Positions 5,754-7,639 of a DNA stretch of 7,639 nucleotides are shown one piece after another. Position numbers and translations under genes: made by a program. Position 1 is the stretch's first letter. The number at the start of each line of letters is the position of its first letter. The DNA is from Alphaproteobacteria bacterium. GTDB taxonomy: Bacteria > Pseudomonadota > Alphaproteobacteria > Acetobacterales > Acetobacteraceae. The DNA is taken from positions 1 to 7,639 of the forward strand of contig JAAFHD010000076.1 of assembly GCA_013298245.1 (NCBI GenBank), in the 5' to 3' direction. The notes beneath the pieces are model-generated. The model was not told the DNA's origin. It saw nothing but the letters and a program-made list of their open reading frames with translations, and searched no databases.

Positions 5754-6332
5754 ATGAACATCACCGTGGCCGGCAAGAGCGTGGACACCGGGGACGCACT
5801 GCGTTTCCATGTCGAGCAGGGGCTGAACACCATCGCTTCCAAATACTTCGACCATGCGCTGGAAGCGCGCGTCGTGTTCAGCCGCAACCGTGGCCATTTC
5901 CTCTGTGACATCAACATGCATGCCGGACGCAACCTGACCATGCAGGCCGAGGGCGAGGCGCCGGACGCGCATCGTGCCTTCGAGGCTGCGGCCGAACACC
6001 TGGGCAAGCGGCTGCGACGATACCGCCGACGCGTGAATGAACACGCGCGCGGCCAGGCGCATCTGCGCGACCCCGCGCGCGTGCCGCAGGAGATGCCAGT
6101 GATGGACCGCATGCCGGAGGAGGATGAGGACGAAGGTGCGGCCACGGCCGCGACCGTTGTGGCCGAACGCCCGGAATCGGTGATGCATCTGACCGTCAGC
6201 CAGGCGGCCTTGCGGCTTGAGACAGCGGCATCCCCGGTGCTGCTGTTCCGCAACAGCGCATCGGGCGTGATCAACGTGGTGTATCGCCGGCAGGATGGGC
6301 ATGTCGGCTGGCTGGACCCTGGCCAGGCGTAA
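5754..6332 (+). CDS. hpf: Ribosome hibernation promoting factor, long form
   Basis: A 192-residue long-type HPF (RaiA/YfiA family), which binds the 30S subunit and drives 100S ribosome dimers in resting cells. The N-terminal S30AE domain (about residues 1-105) begins MNITVAGKSVDTGDALRFHV and is rich in Arg/Lys near its end (KRLRRYRRRVNEHARG), as expected for rRNA contact. An acidic linker at about 121-128 (PEEDEDEG) leads to the C-terminal dimerisation domain at 144-190, containing the conserved FRNSASGVINVVYRRQDG motif. The start ATG at 5754 matches the conserved N-terminus. AGGAGG lies at 5737-5742, but the 11-base spacing is rather long, so translation may be moderated. Its position right after rpoN is a widely conserved arrangement. 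The next gene starts 24 bases after its stop, in the same frame. Confidence 0.95.
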   Translation: MNITVAGKSVDTGDALRFHVEQGLNTIASKYFDHALEARVVFSRNRGHFLCDINMHAGRNLTMQAEGEAPDAHRAFEAAAEHLGKRLRRYRRRVNEHARGQAHLRDPARVPQEMPVMDRMPEEDEDEGAATAATVVAERPESVMHLTVSQAALRLETAASPVLLFRNSASGVINVVYRRQDGHVGWLDPGQA

Positions 6333-6356
6333 CCAAACGGGCGCAGAGTGGCGCCC

Positions 6357-7639
6357 ATGGAAACGACCCTGTTGATCCGTGGCGGGACGCTGGTGGATGG
6401 CACCGGCGCCCTGCCCATCGAAGCTGATATCGCGCTTGCGGGCGCGCGCATCGCGGCGGTGGGGCGCCGCCTGCCCTGCCCCCGCGGCACGCCCGAGATC
6501 GACGCGCGCGGCAAGCTGGTGACACCCGGCTTCATCGACATCCACACCCATTACGACGCGCAGGTGACCTGGGCGGAGGAGGTTTTGTCCTCCTCTCTGC
6601 ACGGCGTGACGACGGCGCTGATCGGCAATTGCGGCGTGGGGTTTGCGCCGTGCGAACCTGCGGCGCGCGAGATGCTGGTGGCACTGATGGAGGGCGTGGA
6701 GGACCTGCCCGAAGTGGTGCTGACAGAAGGCCTGCCCTGGGCCTGGCACAGCTTCCCCGAATACCTGCAATTCCTGGCCGCGCGGCGCTTCGACATGGAT
6801 GTCGCGGCCCAGATTCCACATGCCGCGCTGCGCGTGCATGTGATGGGGCGGCGCGGGTTTGAACGCGAACCGGCGACGGCGGAGGACCGCGCGGCGATGG
6901 CGGCCTTGGCGCGCGAGGGGATCGCGGCGGGCGCGTTGGGGTTTTCGACATCGCGCGCCATCGCGCATCGCACGCTGGCGGGCGAACCCACGCCAACCTT
7001 GGGCGCGGCCGAAATCGAACTGGCCGAAATCGCGCGCGCCATGGGCGGCGGCTGGCTGCAGGTGATATCGGATTTCGACGACCCGGCGGAAGAGGAATGG
7101 GCGCGCCTGCACCGTATCGCGACACTCTCCGGCCGGCCGATGACTTTTTCATTGCTGCAACGCGAATCCCGCCCCGAATTCTGGCGCTGGCTGCTGGACC
7201 GCGTGAGCGACGCCAATGCCGCAGGCACGCGCATCACCGCGCAGGTGATGGGCCGGCCTGTCGGCCTGATGTTCGGCTGGGAACTGTCACAACACCCATT
7301 CCTGACGCGCGCCGGCTTCCAGGAAATCGCGCACCTGCCACTGCCCGAACGCATCGCAGCACTGCGCGACCCCGCACGCCGCGCGCGCATCCTGGCGGAG
7401 CCCACGCATGATGCCGGGCTGCGCGCGCGGCTGAACAACTACGCGCGCATCTACAAGCTGACGATGGATTACGAACCGCCGCCCGAGGCGAGCGTTGCCG
7501 CGACCGCCGCGCGCACGGGCCGCGACGCGGAAGACCTCTGCTACGACTGGATGCTGGAACAGGATGGCCAGGCCATCCTGAACCGCCCGCTGCTGAACTA
7601 CGCGGATGGGCATCTCGACACCATTCGCGAGATGATGAC
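6357..7639 (+). CDS. Amidohydrolase, N-acyl-D-amino-acid deacylase type, 3' truncated by window
   Basis: The first 427 codons are present and the frame is open to the window end; full-length relatives are about 550-580 residues. The N-terminal beta-sandwich strand is LLIRGGTLVDGTGALP. The metal motif GFIDIHTHYDAQ follows with His63 and His65, then IGNCGVGFAPC with Cys92, matching the metal-bridging cysteine of D-aminoacylases. Later family segments are GFSTSRAIAHRT (near residue 200), LQVISDF (234-240), MTFSLLQ (262-268), and a MGRPVGLMFG motif. The enzyme is expected to be cytoplasmic and to hydrolyse an N-acyl or cyclic amide bond, but 'D-aminoacylase' is a generic family label. Where D-aminoacylases place two more zinc histidines, this protein has VISDF and FSLLQ instead. 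The start is ATG at 6357, with a poor Shine-Dalgarno; GTG at 6348 is in frame and possible. It may be read from the rpoN-hpf transcript. Confidence 0.88.
   Translation, partial: METTLLIRGGTLVDGTGALPIEADIALAGARIAAVGRRLPCPRGTPEIDARGKLVTPGFIDIHTHYDAQVTWAEEVLSSSLHGVTTALIGNCGVGFAPCEPAAREMLVALMEGVEDLPEVVLTEGLPWAWHSFPEYLQFLAARRFDMDVAAQIPHAALRVHVMGRRGFEREPATAEDRAAMAALAREGIAAGALGFSTSRAIAHRTLAGEPTPTLGAAEIELAEIARAMGGGWLQVISDFDDPAEEEWARLHRIATLSGRPMTFSLLQRESRPEFWRWLLDRVSDANAAGTRITAQVMGRPVGLMFGWELSQHPFLTRAGFQEIAHLPLPERIAALRDPARRARILAEPTHDAGLRARLNNYARIYKLTMDYEPPPEASVAATAARTGRDAEDLCYDWMLEQDGQAILNRPLLNYADGHLDTIREMM

Noticed and set aside
5520..7112. 530-residue open frame on the minus strand opposite hpf and the amidohydrolase
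   Set aside because: It crosses three real genes on the other strand and the translation is His/Arg/Gln-rich without domain motifs, as expected for antisense of GC-rich coding DNA.
1..7639. CRISPR array, phage genes or a defence system
   Set aside because: I saw no regularly spaced direct repeats, no phage structural or integrase motifs, and no nuclease/helicase defence proteins; all sizeable genes have ordinary metabolic or regulatory identities.

Overview
The window is about 70% GC, carries no intact insertion sequence, and is densely coded on both strands. Protein motifs point to an alphaproteobacterium, probably of the Acetobacteraceae (Roseomonas-like). The signs are a sigma-54 gene followed directly by a long-form hibernation factor gene, a SerC of the alphaproteobacterial/Methanosarcina subtype, and D-aminoacylase-type amidohydrolases. 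The family-level placement is an inference from motif style and base composition.

Layout, left to right. (1) 1-98, minus: the first 32 codons of an amidohydrolase that continues out of the window. (2) 159-242, minus: tRNA-Leu(UAA), on the same strand and upstream of that amidohydrolase. (3) 321-2778, plus: a tight three-gene cluster of a family IV (HSL-type) alpha/beta hydrolase and two classical short-chain dehydrogenases. The junctions are a 4-bp ATGA overlap and an 11-bp gap with a good Shine-Dalgarno, so it reads as one operon, probably for hydrolysing and oxidising or reducing a small ester or carbonyl compound of unknown identity. (4) 2775-2940: a 166-bp near-palindrome without coding evidence, lying exactly between two convergent genes and containing both of their stop codons. 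(5) 2925-4064, minus: serC, phosphoserine aminotransferase. (6) 4065-4217: a divergent spacer with a perfect 14-bp palindrome and a CG dinucleotide run. (7) 4218-5699 rpoN (sigma-54) and 5754-6332 hpf (ribosome hibernation factor), both plus. (8) 6357-7639, plus: a second amidohydrolase of the N-acyl-D-amino-acid deacylase type, cut by the window end.

Most of the window is ordinary chromosome. Its most unusual part is the 166-bp palindrome. It is best explained as a small non-autonomous transposable element (MITE-like) that inserted with a short target duplication at the junction of two convergent genes. If so, it supplied the last codons and stop of serC. Its two arms differ mainly by transitions that become G-U pairs only in minus-strand RNA, so in the serC transcript it should fold into one long hairpin. 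The rpoN-hpf pair also lacks its usual alphaproteobacterial neighbours (lptB upstream, ptsN downstream), and serC lacks serA immediately downstream.
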